This document shows positions 32,455 to 41,306 of a stretch of DNA of 64,000 nt, in pieces. The notes beneath the pieces were generated by a model. That model was given only the letters and a program-made list of their open reading frames with translations. It was not told where the DNA came from and ran no database searches. Position 1 is the first letter of the stretch. Each line of letters begins with the position of its first letter. Source of the DNA: Pontibacter liquoris (GTDB lineage: Bacteria > Bacteroidota > Bacteroidia > Cytophagales > Hymenobacteraceae). The stretch is from positions 744,001 to 808,000 of the forward strand of contig NZ_JALEBG010000002.1 of NCBI RefSeq assembly GCF_022758235.1. The letters are read 5' to 3'. A program made the translations under genes and the position numbers.

Positions 32455-34836
32455 TCAACTTTTTGAAAATGCAAGCGGTACTCTTACGCGGAACAACAGC
32501 ATCCGGCCCAAGTCATCGGCATAGTAGCGGAAGCGGTTCAAGTAATCCCGGTACGAGGTGTTGAGCAGGTTGTTGCCCGTAATGCCTATTTCGAGCGGCT
32601 GCTTGCCCAGGTGCAGCGTAGTGCCCGCCTCGGCGTGCAGCAGGAAGTATGCGTCCGGCGGCAGGGCATAATCCTGGTCGGCTTTGGTGGGGTAGCGGGT
32701 TTGCTCGGCCACATACTGCCCTCCTATTGCAAGGTAGGAGTTGCTGGTGCGCTTGCTGTTATGGCCAAAGGTATAGCGCAGGCTGTTGTCGTAGCGGTCT
32801 GCCGGAATGCCCACCAGCCACTCGCCGGTGCTGGTGTTGCGCGCCCGCACAATGGCTGTTTTAGAATCCAGCGTCAGCTGCTCCAGCAGTTTGTATTGCA
32901 GGCTCAGGTCAAAGCCCCGGAAGGTAGCCCCCACCTGCTTATACTTAAATGTAGGGAAAGCCCCGTTCACCGACAATGTAATGGTTTGCGTGGGTGCCTG
33001 GTAAATGTAATTGTCGATGTAATTGTTGTACACGCTTAGCTGGCCGCTCAGGCGCGGGCTGGCAAAATATTCGGCCGACGCTTCAAAATTGTAGGCTTTT
33101 TCGGTTACCAGGTTCGGGTCACCGATCTCATAGGTGCCGGAGGCATGGTGCACCCCATCGCTGAAGAGCTCATTTACGCCGGGGGCGCGCCAGGCCGAAG
33201 CCGCGCTCAGGCCCAGTGTCAGGTGGTAGCCGATATCGTACATGGCGCCCACGCTGCCAGATACGTTATTGTAATCATAGGTATGCGTCACCACATCCTG
33301 GTTTTCCACCAGCTCCTTTACCTGCACATGCTTGTAGTCGTAGCGCAGGCCGCCTTCCAGTTGCAGCCGGTCTTTGCGCCATTTCTCCAGTACAAACACC
33401 CCGGGGTTAAAGCTGGTGAAGAACGGGATAAAGTCGCTATACTTCCAGGTGTTATCCTGGTAAATGGTGTTCACTCCCACGGAGCCGGTTAGGTTGGCAA
33501 TCGGTTTGTGCTCCCAGAGCGCCTCAGTGGTGTGGGTGCTGATAGCCAGGTGCATGGCAGGGTGGCCCGATTCGGCGTTATGCACGTCATACTCGTCGCG
33601 CAGGTCATTTTGCCAGCCATAGGTAAAGGACAGCTTCCCGGCAGTGCCCGTGTTGAGGTAGGCTTTCGCTTTCAGCAGGTCGTGGCGGATGTCCTGATAC
33701 GGGCGGTTAATGGCGTAGGTAAACTGCACGGTGTCGGCGCCAAAGGGCCTGCCGCGTTCAATGGCGTTGTTGATATCGGTGATGTTGCCAATGTGCGAGG
33801 CTGACAAAATGCCCAGCCGGGTGTTAAACTGGCTGTAAAAAAGCTCGGCCCCGTAGTTTTTCTGCTGATAGCCCAGTGCCGCCGAAAAGTTGCGTTCGTT
33901 AAAGCCGGTGTTCTGCAGGTAATAATCCGGAGCGCTGGCATTGCCAGCTTTCTTGAGCGTGCCCTGCAGGCGCCAGCGCAGAAGCGGCAGTCCGGGCGTG
34001 CTGCCCTCCACCGTGCCGGATACGGCGCCCTGGCGGTTGTTGGTGGTGCCAAGCAGGTTCAGCTCGCCGGCAAGCGCGGCAGCAGAATCAGGCAGCGCGC
34101 GGGGCTCCACGATCACCACGCCGCCCAGCGCATCGGCGCCATAGCGCACGCCGGCAGCACCTTTGATCACCTTCATTTCCGTGGCTACAAACGGGTCGAT
34201 TTCGGGAGCGTGCTCGGATCCCCATTGCTGGCCTTCCTGGCGCACGCCATTATTGAGCAGCAGCACGCGGTTGCTGTGCATGCCATGAATCACGGGCTTG
34301 GCAATGGTAGGCCCTGTTTGCAGGCTCGACACGCCGGCCAACCCCTGCAGCGAGGCAGCCAGCGACAGGCCGCGTGTTTCTGCCAGTTGCCGCCCCGAAA
34401 GGGTCTCGGCAGACTGGGCCTGCTCTTTGAGGCGTGCGCCGGTAACCTCTACAGCCCGCAGCAGGTGCTGGTCGGAGTGCAGTTGCAGGTCGCGGGTTGC
34501 AGAGGAGGTTACTTTATAGGTATTCTCCTCCTTTTCGTAGCCCACATACGTTACCTGCAGCGTGTAGGTGCCCTGGCACAAATTATGAAAATGATAATTA
34601 CCATACTCGTCTGCCCCTGTAGCCAGGTTTAGTTGCGGAATGTAAACAGTGGCGCCCACCAGCGGAGCGCGGGTGTCGTGGTCCATTACTTTTCCGGAGA
34701 GCGTGAGGCCGCAGTTCTGGTCTGCCGCCACGCCCGAAGCTCCGTCTGGTAATGCCTGCGCCAGCAACGGCTGTGCGCCCCAGCCCAGCACAAGTATAGG
34801 GAAGAGCGCCAGCGGCTTTAGTGAAAGTTTAAACAT
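32455..34836 (-). CDS. TonB-dependent outer-membrane receptor (ZnuD-like metal receptor)
   Basis: 793 residues. A signal peptide is followed by a carboxypeptidase-regulatory-like domain (about 43-120: LSGKVMDHDTRAPLVGATVYIP), then the plug (VEVTGARLKEQAQSAETLSG, GLSLAASLQGLAGVSSLQTG, KPVIHGMHSNRVLLLNNG) and a 22-strand barrel ending LFRVRVPLAFSKS. The plug sequence and the run EGQQWGSEHAPEIDPF resemble ZnuD and related zinc/copper receptors. The neighbouring His-rich protein and lipoprotein support transition-metal uptake. Confidence 0.88.
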   Translation of the reverse strand: MFKLSLKPLALFPILVLGWGAQPLLAQALPDGASGVAADQNCGLTLSGKVMDHDTRAPLVGATVYIPQLNLATGADEYGNYHFHNLCQGTYTLQVTYVGYEKEENTYKVTSSATRDLQLHSDQHLLRAVEVTGARLKEQAQSAETLSGRQLAETRGLSLAASLQGLAGVSSLQTGPTIAKPVIHGMHSNRVLLLNNGVRQEGQQWGSEHAPEIDPFVATEMKVIKGAAGVRYGADALGGVVIVEPRALPDSAAALAGELNLLGTTNNRQGAVSGTVEGSTPGLPLLRWRLQGTLKKAGNASAPDYYLQNTGFNERNFSAALGYQQKNYGAELFYSQFNTRLGILSASHIGNITDINNAIERGRPFGADTVQFTYAINRPYQDIRHDLLKAKAYLNTGTAGKLSFTYGWQNDLRDEYDVHNAESGHPAMHLAISTHTTEALWEHKPIANLTGSVGVNTIYQDNTWKYSDFIPFFTSFNPGVFVLEKWRKDRLQLEGGLRYDYKHVQVKELVENQDVVTHTYDYNNVSGSVGAMYDIGYHLTLGLSAASAWRAPGVNELFSDGVHHASGTYEIGDPNLVTEKAYNFEASAEYFASPRLSGQLSVYNNYIDNYIYQAPTQTITLSVNGAFPTFKYKQVGATFRGFDLSLQYKLLEQLTLDSKTAIVRARNTSTGEWLVGIPADRYDNSLRYTFGHNSKRTSNSYLAIGGQYVAEQTRYPTKADQDYALPPDAYFLLHAEAGTTLHLGKQPLEIGITGNNLLNTSYRDYLNRFRYYADDLGRMLLFRVRVPLAFSKS

Positions 34837-34988
34837 CAGTAAAGAATATAAGGGGCCACAGGCAAACGCGTGTGCGCCCCGGTAAGGATAGCAGCTACGG
34901 TAGGCCGTAAGGCTATTGTCATAAAACCATTTCTTGATCTAATGCGCTTTCCTTGCTCTAACAGAGAAGGTATAGCGCGAAAGGTTGC

Positions 34989-35315
34989 TTACGCTAATGG
35001 CGGGCCACGGAGCGCAGGGGTAGCAGGCGTGGTTTTGTGCGGGCTGCAAGTATAAGGGAAAGTATAAACCACAGCAGGCGCCAGTACAGGCAGTGCTGCC
35101 CAGGCCGTTATACTTCCCTGGAAGGAGGCGCCAAAAAGATCTTCGACAGGGCAGTGCGAGTGTTTGCTGGCGATCTGGGCTTTGTGATGATCCGTGTTGG
35201 CGGTATCGATGGTATGCGTGTGCGGGTGCAGCTCGAGTAAAAGCGCATCAGGCACCATCACTCTGACAAAGAGCAGGAGCAGGAAGAGGGCGATATAGTT
35301 TAAAAAGCGCTGCAC
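34989..35315 (-). CDS. Small His-rich membrane protein upstream of the TonB receptor
   Basis: 108 residues starting at GTG 35315. An N-terminal hydrophobic segment (FLNYIALFLLLLFVRVMVP) is followed by LELHPHTHTIDTANTDHHKAQ and SKHSHCPVEDLFG, seven or more histidines and one cysteine that could bind zinc or copper. Small proteins of this sort are repeatedly found ahead of metal TonB receptors in Bacteroidota. It probably begins the operon 35315-31828. No named family. Confidence 0.65.
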   Translation of the reverse strand: MQRFLNYIALFLLLLFVRVMVPDALLLELHPHTHTIDTANTDHHKAQIASKHSHCPVEDLFGASFQGSITAWAALPVLAPAVVYTFPYTCSPHKTTPATPALRGPPLA

Positions 35316-35608
35316 GTACAGGTTGTCAGTCAGGCATAAAGATAGTATATATTCTACAATGTTGTGTTTCCCTGTCGGTTTGTGTCATATCCTTGCTGCC
35401 TGGGCCTGCTAACGCGGCGGAGCGGCATACCAGGATGGCCGTCCGTACGCCCGCGCTCTGACAAGCTGTCACAAATTTTGTGCTGAACTTGCTCTGGAAC
35501 AGGATTTGAAAGCAGCAAACCTGAAAATAAAGTATAAAGGCCGGCCGTGGCCGGCTCAAAGACTTCATACGGTAAAAACATCATTTCTAAAAAATATAAA
35601 GTATAAAC

Positions 35609-37432
35609 ATGGAAGAAAGAGGTAGTATCTCCATTCACACCGAGAATATTTTTCCGATCATCAAGAAATTTTTATACTCTGACCACGAGATTTTTCTTCG
35701 TGAGCTGGTGAGTAATGCCGTGGATGCCACGCAGAAGATCAAGCGCCTGGCCGCCATCGGCGAGTTTAAAGGCGAGCTGGGAGACCTGACGGTGAAAGTA
35801 GCTGTGGACAAAGAGGCCCGCACCATCACTATTGCCGACCACGGTATTGGTATGACGGCCGAAGAGATCAAGAAGTACATCAACCAGATCGCTTTTTCGG
35901 GTGCGTCCGAGTTTGTGGAGCGCTACAAAGATTCCGGCGATAAGAGCCAGATCATTGGCCAGTTCGGTCTGGGTTTCTACTCGGCCTTTATGGTGGCCGA
36001 GCGCGTGGAGATCATCACCAAATCGTATAAGGAAGATACGCAGGCAGCCCACTGGACCTGCGATGGCAGCACCGAATTTGCCATTATCGATGCCCACAAA
36101 GAAGACCGCGGTACTAACGTGGTACTCAACGTAGCTCAGGACTCAGACGAGTTCCTGGAGCCGGCGCGTATCAAAAACATCCTGGATAAATATTGCAAGT
36201 TCCTGCCGGTGCCGGTAGAGTTCGAGGGTGAGGTGATCAACAACCCCAACCCAATCTGGACCAAGCAGCCAAGTGAGCTGACCGACGAGGATTACAAGAA
36301 CTTCTACAAAGAGCTGTACCCGTTCTCGGAAGCGCCGCTGTTCTGGATCCACCTCAACGTGGACTATCCGTTTAACCTGACGGGTATTTTATACTTCCCT
36401 AAGATCAAGAACGACTTTGAGCTGCAGCGTAATAAGATCCAGCTTTACTCGCGCCAGGTGTTTATTACCGACGAGGTAAAAGACGTAGTGCCCGAGTTCC
36501 TGATGCTGCTGCATGGCGTGATCGACTCGCCGGACATTCCGCTCAACGTGAGCCGCTCGTTCCTGCAGGCCGACTCCAGCGTGAAGAAGATCAACACCTA
36601 CATCACCAAAAAGGTAGCCGACAAGCTCAACGAGCTCTTTAAGAAAGACCGCGCTGCCTTTGAAGCTAGCTGGAACGACATCAACGTGTTTGTGAAGTAT
36701 GGCATGCTCTCAGACGAGAAGTTCTATGAAAAAGCGAAAGACTTTGTGCTGCTGCAGAACACCGAAGGCAAATATTATACTTTAGAAGAGTATAAAACGC
36801 TGGTAGAGCCCACCCAGAAGGACAAGAACGACCAACTGGTGCTGCTCTATGCCACCGACACCGACAAGCAGCACGCTTTTGTGGAGGCGGCCCAAAGCCG
36901 GGGCTACGATGTGCTGAAACTCGACACGCTCATCGACAGCCACTTTATTGCCATGCTGGAGCAGAAACTGGAAAAAACCACGCTCAAGCGCGTAGACTCC
37001 GAAACCACCGATAAGCTCATTGAGCAGGACGTGACGAAAGAAAGCGTGCTCAACGACACGGAAAAAGAAACACTCAAGACGACGTACGAGCAGGCCATTA
37101 GCAACCAGCACATGCATGTGGAAGTAGCACCGCTCTCGCCGGATGATGCGCCGGTGGTAATCACGCTGCCCGAGTTTATGCGCCGCATGAAGGACATGAG
37201 CAAGAGCGGCGGTGGCGGTATGATGTTTATGGGTGACATGCCCGACACGTATAACGTGACCATCAATGCTAACCACCCGCTGAACCAGCGCGTGCTCCAC
37301 GCCGCTGCCGACGACAAGACGCGCATTGCCCGCCAGGCCTTTGATCTGGCGCTGCTGTCACAGAACATGCTCTCGGGCGCGGCTTTAACAGCTTTCGTGA
37401 AGCGTAGCTTCGAGCTGATGACACAAGAATAA
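35609..37432 (+). CDS. htpG: Molecular chaperone HtpG (Hsp90)
   Basis: 607 residues. The GHKL ATPase domain is intact: ELVSNAVDAT (Glu-Asn), DHGIGMT, and GQFGLGFYSAFM lid-adjacent glycines. The middle domain contains the conserved arginine segment (SRSFLQADSSVKKI) and the C-terminal dimerisation domain ends at MTQE. It assists folding of client proteins under stress and normally acts as a cytoplasmic dimer. Single gene with a terminator at 37455. Confidence 0.97.
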   Translation: MEERGSISIHTENIFPIIKKFLYSDHEIFLRELVSNAVDATQKIKRLAAIGEFKGELGDLTVKVAVDKEARTITIADHGIGMTAEEIKKYINQIAFSGASEFVERYKDSGDKSQIIGQFGLGFYSAFMVAERVEIITKSYKEDTQAAHWTCDGSTEFAIIDAHKEDRGTNVVLNVAQDSDEFLEPARIKNILDKYCKFLPVPVEFEGEVINNPNPIWTKQPSELTDEDYKNFYKELYPFSEAPLFWIHLNVDYPFNLTGILYFPKIKNDFELQRNKIQLYSRQVFITDEVKDVVPEFLMLLHGVIDSPDIPLNVSRSFLQADSSVKKINTYITKKVADKLNELFKKDRAAFEASWNDINVFVKYGMLSDEKFYEKAKDFVLLQNTEGKYYTLEEYKTLVEPTQKDKNDQLVLLYATDTDKQHAFVEAAQSRGYDVLKLDTLIDSHFIAMLEQKLEKTTLKRVDSETTDKLIEQDVTKESVLNDTEKETLKTTYEQAISNQHMHVEVAPLSPDDAPVVITLPEFMRRMKDMSKSGGGGMMFMGDMPDTYNVTINANHPLNQRVLHAAADDKTRIARQAFDLALLSQNMLSGAALTAFVKRSFELMTQE

Positions 37433-37454
37433 TCCCTGACAAGTATACCTACAG

Positions 37455-37491
37455 TAAAAGGCAGCGCCCCCTGGTGCTGCCTTTTGTTTTT
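37455..37491 (+). terminator. Terminator after htpG
   Basis: AAAAGGCAGC (37456-37465) pairs with GCTGCCTTTT (37476-37485), then T-rich sequence. Confidence 0.8.
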
Positions 37492-37735
37492 GCCGCCCGC
37501 TATGAAACTTAGCACCGGCAAGTATAGTTATAGGCCAAACAAACAGGGCCATAGCAGGCATATATGATTTCTTTGCATCTTTACGTTCTGATAAGGGCTA
37601 CATTGTTCAATGGCTAAATGGTTTAATGGTTAATTGTTGCTATCTTATACTTTCATCTATACTAGCCATTTAACAATCTAACTATTTAACAATAGACTTA
37701 TTTAGTCATTCAAAATTCAGTTATTCAAAATTAAG
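37492..37735. repeat. AT-rich gap with repeated TGG(T/C)TAAAT words
   Basis: 37606-37695 consists of variants of AATGGTTAAAT and their inverted forms (CCATTTAACAAT), closely resembling 18439-18515. Just before the next gene ATTCAAAATT is directly repeated (about 37709 and 37723). No gene is seen. Confidence 0.5.
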
Positions 37736-38650
37736 ATGAGGTATACTTTTCGGTTTGCAGTAATGGTGGCGGGTATAGGGCTGGCGGCGTTGGGAGGCTG
37801 CGGGAAGCCCCAGTGGAACAGCGACTATAACCTAAACCAGGCCCGTTTAAAGGCCGGCGGCAAGAACCCTCAGGCCCTGGCTGCGGCTGATTCTGCTAAG
37901 CCCACCATCGAGTTGCCGAAAGAGGAGGAAGAAAAGACCGAAAAGCGCAAGAAGAAGCGCAACAAACGCTACTTTATGGGCCAGAAGGTAAAGCGCGGGT
38001 TTGTGAAATCCGGTAGCCGCGGCGGCGACCGCGAAGTGCTCGAAACCTTCAGTTACCTGCCCGAGTACCTGGCGCCCAATCCCTACGCCCCGGATAAGTA
38101 TGTGTATGACAGTAAAAAGCGCAAGCTTTACCGCACCCGCAACGAAGTGGCCGACGACGGACGCTATTACCTGCTGCACGGCCCTTATATTAAAAAGATT
38201 GGCGGCCAGGTAGTGGAAGAAGGCTACTTTTATGCCGGCACCAAGCACCTGCGCTGGGAAAAATACCGCAAAGGCGAAGACAAGATCCTGGTAGATAAGG
38301 AACACTACGACAAAGGCTTTCCGCGCGATGCCATGGTTACCTACTACGAAGGGGCCGACAAAAAACTGAAAGAAGTGATCCCCTATGAGTATGGCGAGGT
38401 GCAGGGCACTTACTACCGCTTTTATGAGAACGGGCAGGTAGAGTGGTCGGGGCAGTACGACAAAGGCCGCAAAATTGGCCCCTGGATCAAGTTTTACGAT
38501 TTCCGAAACCGCCGCCACTACGAATACCAGTACCCCAAAACCGCCTACGATGCGCCGGCCGAGCCCGTGCTCATAAAAGAGTACGATCGCCACGGTACGC
38601 TGATCTACGAGAAAGATAAGTTTGACAAACGTTCGCAGGCGCAGCGCTAA
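37736..38650 (+). CDS. Lipoprotein with MORN/YwqK-like repeats
   Basis: 304 residues. The signal ends GGCGKPQW (lipobox, Cys22). A strongly charged linker (EEEEKTEKRKKKRNKR, about 61-76) precedes a repeat-bearing domain: GYFYAGTKHLRWEKY, GEVQGTYYRFYENGQVEWSGQYDKGRKIGPW, typical antitoxin-YwqK/MORN hairpins. Such proteins in Bacteroidota are envelope proteins of unclear role. Its TAA stop overlaps the TAG of the convergent YraN gene (CTAA, 38647-38650). Confidence 0.75.
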   Translation: MRYTFRFAVMVAGIGLAALGGCGKPQWNSDYNLNQARLKAGGKNPQALAAADSAKPTIELPKEEEEKTEKRKKKRNKRYFMGQKVKRGFVKSGSRGGDREVLETFSYLPEYLAPNPYAPDKYVYDSKKRKLYRTRNEVADDGRYYLLHGPYIKKIGGQVVEEGYFYAGTKHLRWEKYRKGEDKILVDKEHYDKGFPRDAMVTYYEGADKKLKEVIPYEYGEVQGTYYRFYENGQVEWSGQYDKGRKIGPWIKFYDFRNRRHYEYQYPKTAYDAPAEPVLIKEYDRHGTLIYEKDKFDKRSQAQR

Positions 38651-39009
38651 TGAAACGCGTCTTGGATGTGGTAAATAACAGGCGGCGCGCTTAAAGTGAC
38701 AGAAATAATATCGAAGCGAACCTCATATGGCCAGTTTTCCGCCTCGATGTAGGCGGCGGCTGCGGCTAACAGGAGCGCCTCTTTCCGGGAGCCAACAGCT
38801 TCCTCAGGGTAGCCGAAGGTATCCGTAGCCCGCGTTTTCACCTCCACAAATACCAGCACCGCCTCTTTTTGGGCGATAATATCCACCTCTGCCCGTTTGT
38901 AGCGGTAATTGCGGTGCAGGATCGTATAGCCGGCCTGCTGCAGGTGTGCGGCCGCCATTCGTTCGCCCTGCTGGCCGGTTCGGATATGGGTGTTTGTTTG
39001 CGAAGCCAT
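38647..39009 (-). CDS. YraN/UPF0102 family endonuclease-like protein
   Basis: 120 residues. The fold is that of a Holliday-junction-resolvase-like PD-(D/E)XK protein: RTGQQGERMAAAHLQQAGYTILHRNYR, then AEVDIIAQKEAVLVFVEVKTR, where Asp, Glu-Val-Lys form the nuclease core. Its role in vivo is not established. It shares 4 bases with the end of the convergent lipoprotein gene and is divergent from the isomerase gene 33 bases away. Confidence 0.9.
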   Translation of the reverse strand: MASQTNTHIRTGQQGERMAAAHLQQAGYTILHRNYRYKRAEVDIIAQKEAVLVFVEVKTRATDTFGYPEEAVGSRKEALLLAAAAAYIEAENWPYEVRFDIISVTLSAPPVIYHIQDAFH

Positions 39010-39041
39010 CTAAAACGTGTAAATTGCATCAGGCAAGGGCC

Positions 39042-40067
39042 ATGCTTTTGCCGGCAGATACCAGTGCTATGAAACAACTTGTTGAAGGCTTTATACAGCA
39101 ACTGCAGGATGCTACGCAGCTTGCCGCGCACACGCCTGTTGCATTCTCCGGTCTGCAACGGTATAACAACGTGGTGCTGGCCGGGATGGGCAGCTCGGGC
39201 CTGGCCGCAGACCTCATCCGCTCTTACGTAGCCGACAAGCTAACGGTGCCGGTGCTGGTGCATAAAAGCTACGATGCGCCTGCCTTTATCGGTCCGGATA
39301 CCCTTTTTATCGCCATTTCTTTTTCCGGTAACACCGAAGAAACACTCACCGCTATGCGGGCAGCCTTAAAAAAGGAGGCGGCGCTTGCCTGCGTTACCTC
39401 CGGGGGCGAAATGCGGCGCATGGCACAGGAAAACGAACTTCCGCACCTCTTCCTTCCGGGCAAGCCGGAGGTGGCGCGCGCCAGCCTAGGCTATACCCTG
39501 GTGGCTATCCTCTACCTGCTGCACTATGCCGGCCTGCTGGACGATACCTTTAAAACAGAATTGGCGCAGAGCGTGACGTTGCTTGAAGAGCAGCAGGGAA
39601 GTATAAAAGTGCAGGCAAGTGTGCTGGCCAGTGCTTTTCATAGCAAGCTGCCGGTGCTTTATGTGAGCCATACGGTTGCGCCGGTGGCCAGGCGCTTTCA
39701 GCAGCAGCTAAATACCAATGCCAAGCAGCTAGCCCACATTGGTATTGTGCCGGAAATAAACCACAATGAACTGGAGGCCAGGCAATTTCCTGATCAGTTG
39801 TTCAGCCAGCTGGCCATGCTCCAGGTTTTTACGGCCTACGATCATCCGCGCGTGCGCCGGAGCATGCACCTGAGCAAGCCCCTTTTAAAAGAGAAAGCAG
39901 GCGAGGTGATGACCCTGGAAGCAGTTGGGGCCACTATGCTGGAGCAAACTTTTTACCTCATCCATCTGTTTGACTGGGTATCGGTATATCTGGCCAAGCT
40001 GAACCAGGTGGATCCGACGACCATACCAACTATTCATCACCTGAAAGAGAAACTCTCGAGGGATTAA
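39042..40067 (+). CDS. Bifunctional phosphoglucose/phosphomannose isomerase (SIS domains)
   Basis: 341 residues from ATG 39042; ATG 39069 is a second choice and an upstream start at 38946 would overlap yraN. Two SIS domains are present: YNNVVLAGMGSSGLAADLIRSY, IAISFSGNTEETLTAMR, and in the second half LPVLYVSHTVAPVARRFQQQLNTNAK. The C-terminal block with INHNELEARQ is the PGI/PMI signature. It interconverts fructose-6-P with glucose-6-P and mannose-6-P. Just upstream of lipB. Confidence 0.88.
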   Translation: MLLPADTSAMKQLVEGFIQQLQDATQLAAHTPVAFSGLQRYNNVVLAGMGSSGLAADLIRSYVADKLTVPVLVHKSYDAPAFIGPDTLFIAISFSGNTEETLTAMRAALKKEAALACVTSGGEMRRMAQENELPHLFLPGKPEVARASLGYTLVAILYLLHYAGLLDDTFKTELAQSVTLLEEQQGSIKVQASVLASAFHSKLPVLYVSHTVAPVARRFQQQLNTNAKQLAHIGIVPEINHNELEARQFPDQLFSQLAMLQVFTAYDHPRVRRSMHLSKPLLKEKAGEVMTLEAVGATMLEQTFYLIHLFDWVSVYLAKLNQVDPTTIPTIHHLKEKLSRD

Positions 40068-40070
40068 GCT

Positions 40071-40811
40071 TTGAACGTGTCTAAAAATACCACTATACGC
40101 TTTGAGCACCTGGGGCTCATGGATTACCAGCAGGCCTGGGACTACCAGGAAAAAGTGTTTAACAGCATTCTGGCGCTGAAGGTGCAAAACCGCCAGGCGT
40201 CGCCCGAAGACCAGCAGGCCACACCCAATTACCTGCTGTTCTGCTCGCACCCGCATGTGTATACGCTGGGCAAGAGCGGGCACGAGAAAAACCTGCTCTT
40301 AAACGAAGAAGGGCTGAAACAAAAAGGAGCGACCTATTATAAAATAAACCGGGGCGGCGATATTACCTACCACGGGCCGGGTCAGATCGTGGGCTACCCT
40401 ATTCTGGACCTGGAGAACTTCTTTACCGATATCCACCAGTACCTGCGCTACCTGGAAGAGGCCGTGATACGGACGCTGGCTGAGTATGATATTGTAGCGG
40501 GCCGCATCCCAGGTCTTACGGGTGTATGGCTTGACCACGAGGAGCAGCGCAACCCGCGTAAGATATGCGCCATGGGCGTGAAGTGCAGCCGCTGGGTTAC
40601 TATGCACGGCTTTGCCTTCAATATTAATACTGACCTGGATTATTTTAATAACATCGTGCCCTGCGGCATTACCGACAAACAGGTAACCTCGCTGGCAAAA
40701 GAGCTGGGGCATGAGGTGCCGCTGGCCGAAGTAGAAGAAAAACTCAAACACCACCTGGCAGCTTTATTTGGTGCCACTATTATCCCGGCTTTGCATGAAG
40801 AAAGACATTAA
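40071..40811 (+). CDS. lipB: Octanoyltransferase LipB
   Basis: 246 residues from a TTG at 40071, 3 bases after the previous stop; a GTG at 40077 is equally possible, but the next ATG (40119) would cut into the conserved start FEHLGLMDYQQAWDYQE. The active site is present: GGDITYHGPGQIVGYP, AMGVKCSRWVTMHGFAFN and the acyl-Cys in IVPCGI. It moves octanoate from ACP to lipoyl domains. Translation probably couples to the upstream isomerase gene. Confidence 0.95.
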   Translation: MNVSKNTTIRFEHLGLMDYQQAWDYQEKVFNSILALKVQNRQASPEDQQATPNYLLFCSHPHVYTLGKSGHEKNLLLNEEGLKQKGATYYKINRGGDITYHGPGQIVGYPILDLENFFTDIHQYLRYLEEAVIRTLAEYDIVAGRIPGLTGVWLDHEEQRNPRKICAMGVKCSRWVTMHGFAFNINTDLDYFNNIVPCGITDKQVTSLAKELGHEVPLAEVEEKLKHHLAALFGATIIPALHEERH

Positions 40812-41199
40812 TTTTAACACGGTAGAAGGCGTTTCAGTCGCCATCGCCACTTCGCCGGAGATCCTTGGGGCACCCTCCTGGAATGTATACCTGATCAACA
40901 ACAATCCTTTTCCGCTCACCAACGTGCTGATCACCTCCAAAGGATATGGCACTGTGGACGGAGAAGAAGTGAAGACCTCGGTGCTGCGGCACATGTTTGA
41001 GCAGGTAGAGGCGCGCAGCTTTGTGCAGATAGAGCCCATCGATCCGGGCATTTTCCATATCAACAACGAGTATTGGGTGAGCTACTACGTGGATAACCAG
41101 GTCTATGACAAGAAGTATATCTTTGTGCCCGACTCCATTACAGAAGAGCATCTGATCGATATCAGTATGCTGCAGATGCAGGGTGTGTTGCATTCTTAA
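40795..41199 (+). CDS. Conserved hypothetical cytoplasmic protein
   Basis: 134 residues from ATG 40795, which overlaps the lipB end by 17 bases; a GTG at 40768 is in frame but less likely. The start MKKDINFNTVEGVSVAIA and later PSWNVYLINNNPFPLTNVLITSKGYGT form a short beta-rich domain common after lipB in this phylum. No function is known. Confidence 0.75.
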   Translation: MKKDINFNTVEGVSVAIATSPEILGAPSWNVYLINNNPFPLTNVLITSKGYGTVDGEEVKTSVLRHMFEQVEARSFVQIEPIDPGIFHINNEYWVSYYVDNQVYDKKYIFVPDSITEEHLIDISMLQMQGVLHS

Positions 41200-41306
41200 C
41201 AGCTAACCGGTTTGGCAAATAGCAAAATATAAAGTAGCGCCAACACAGATTTATACTTTAGGAGTAAAGAAAAAATACCGTCATTTGCTCCTGTATTATT
41301 GCACTT

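Noticed and set aside
35455..35485. Short palindromes (TGACAAGCTGTCA, CACAAATTTTGTG) before htpG
   Set aside because: Each is imperfect and short; no match to a known heat-shock operator and no repeat elsewhere.
40071..40119. The ATG at 40119 as the lipB start
   Set aside because: It would remove the conserved FEHLGLMDYQ segment; TTG 40071 or GTG 40077 fits the family better.
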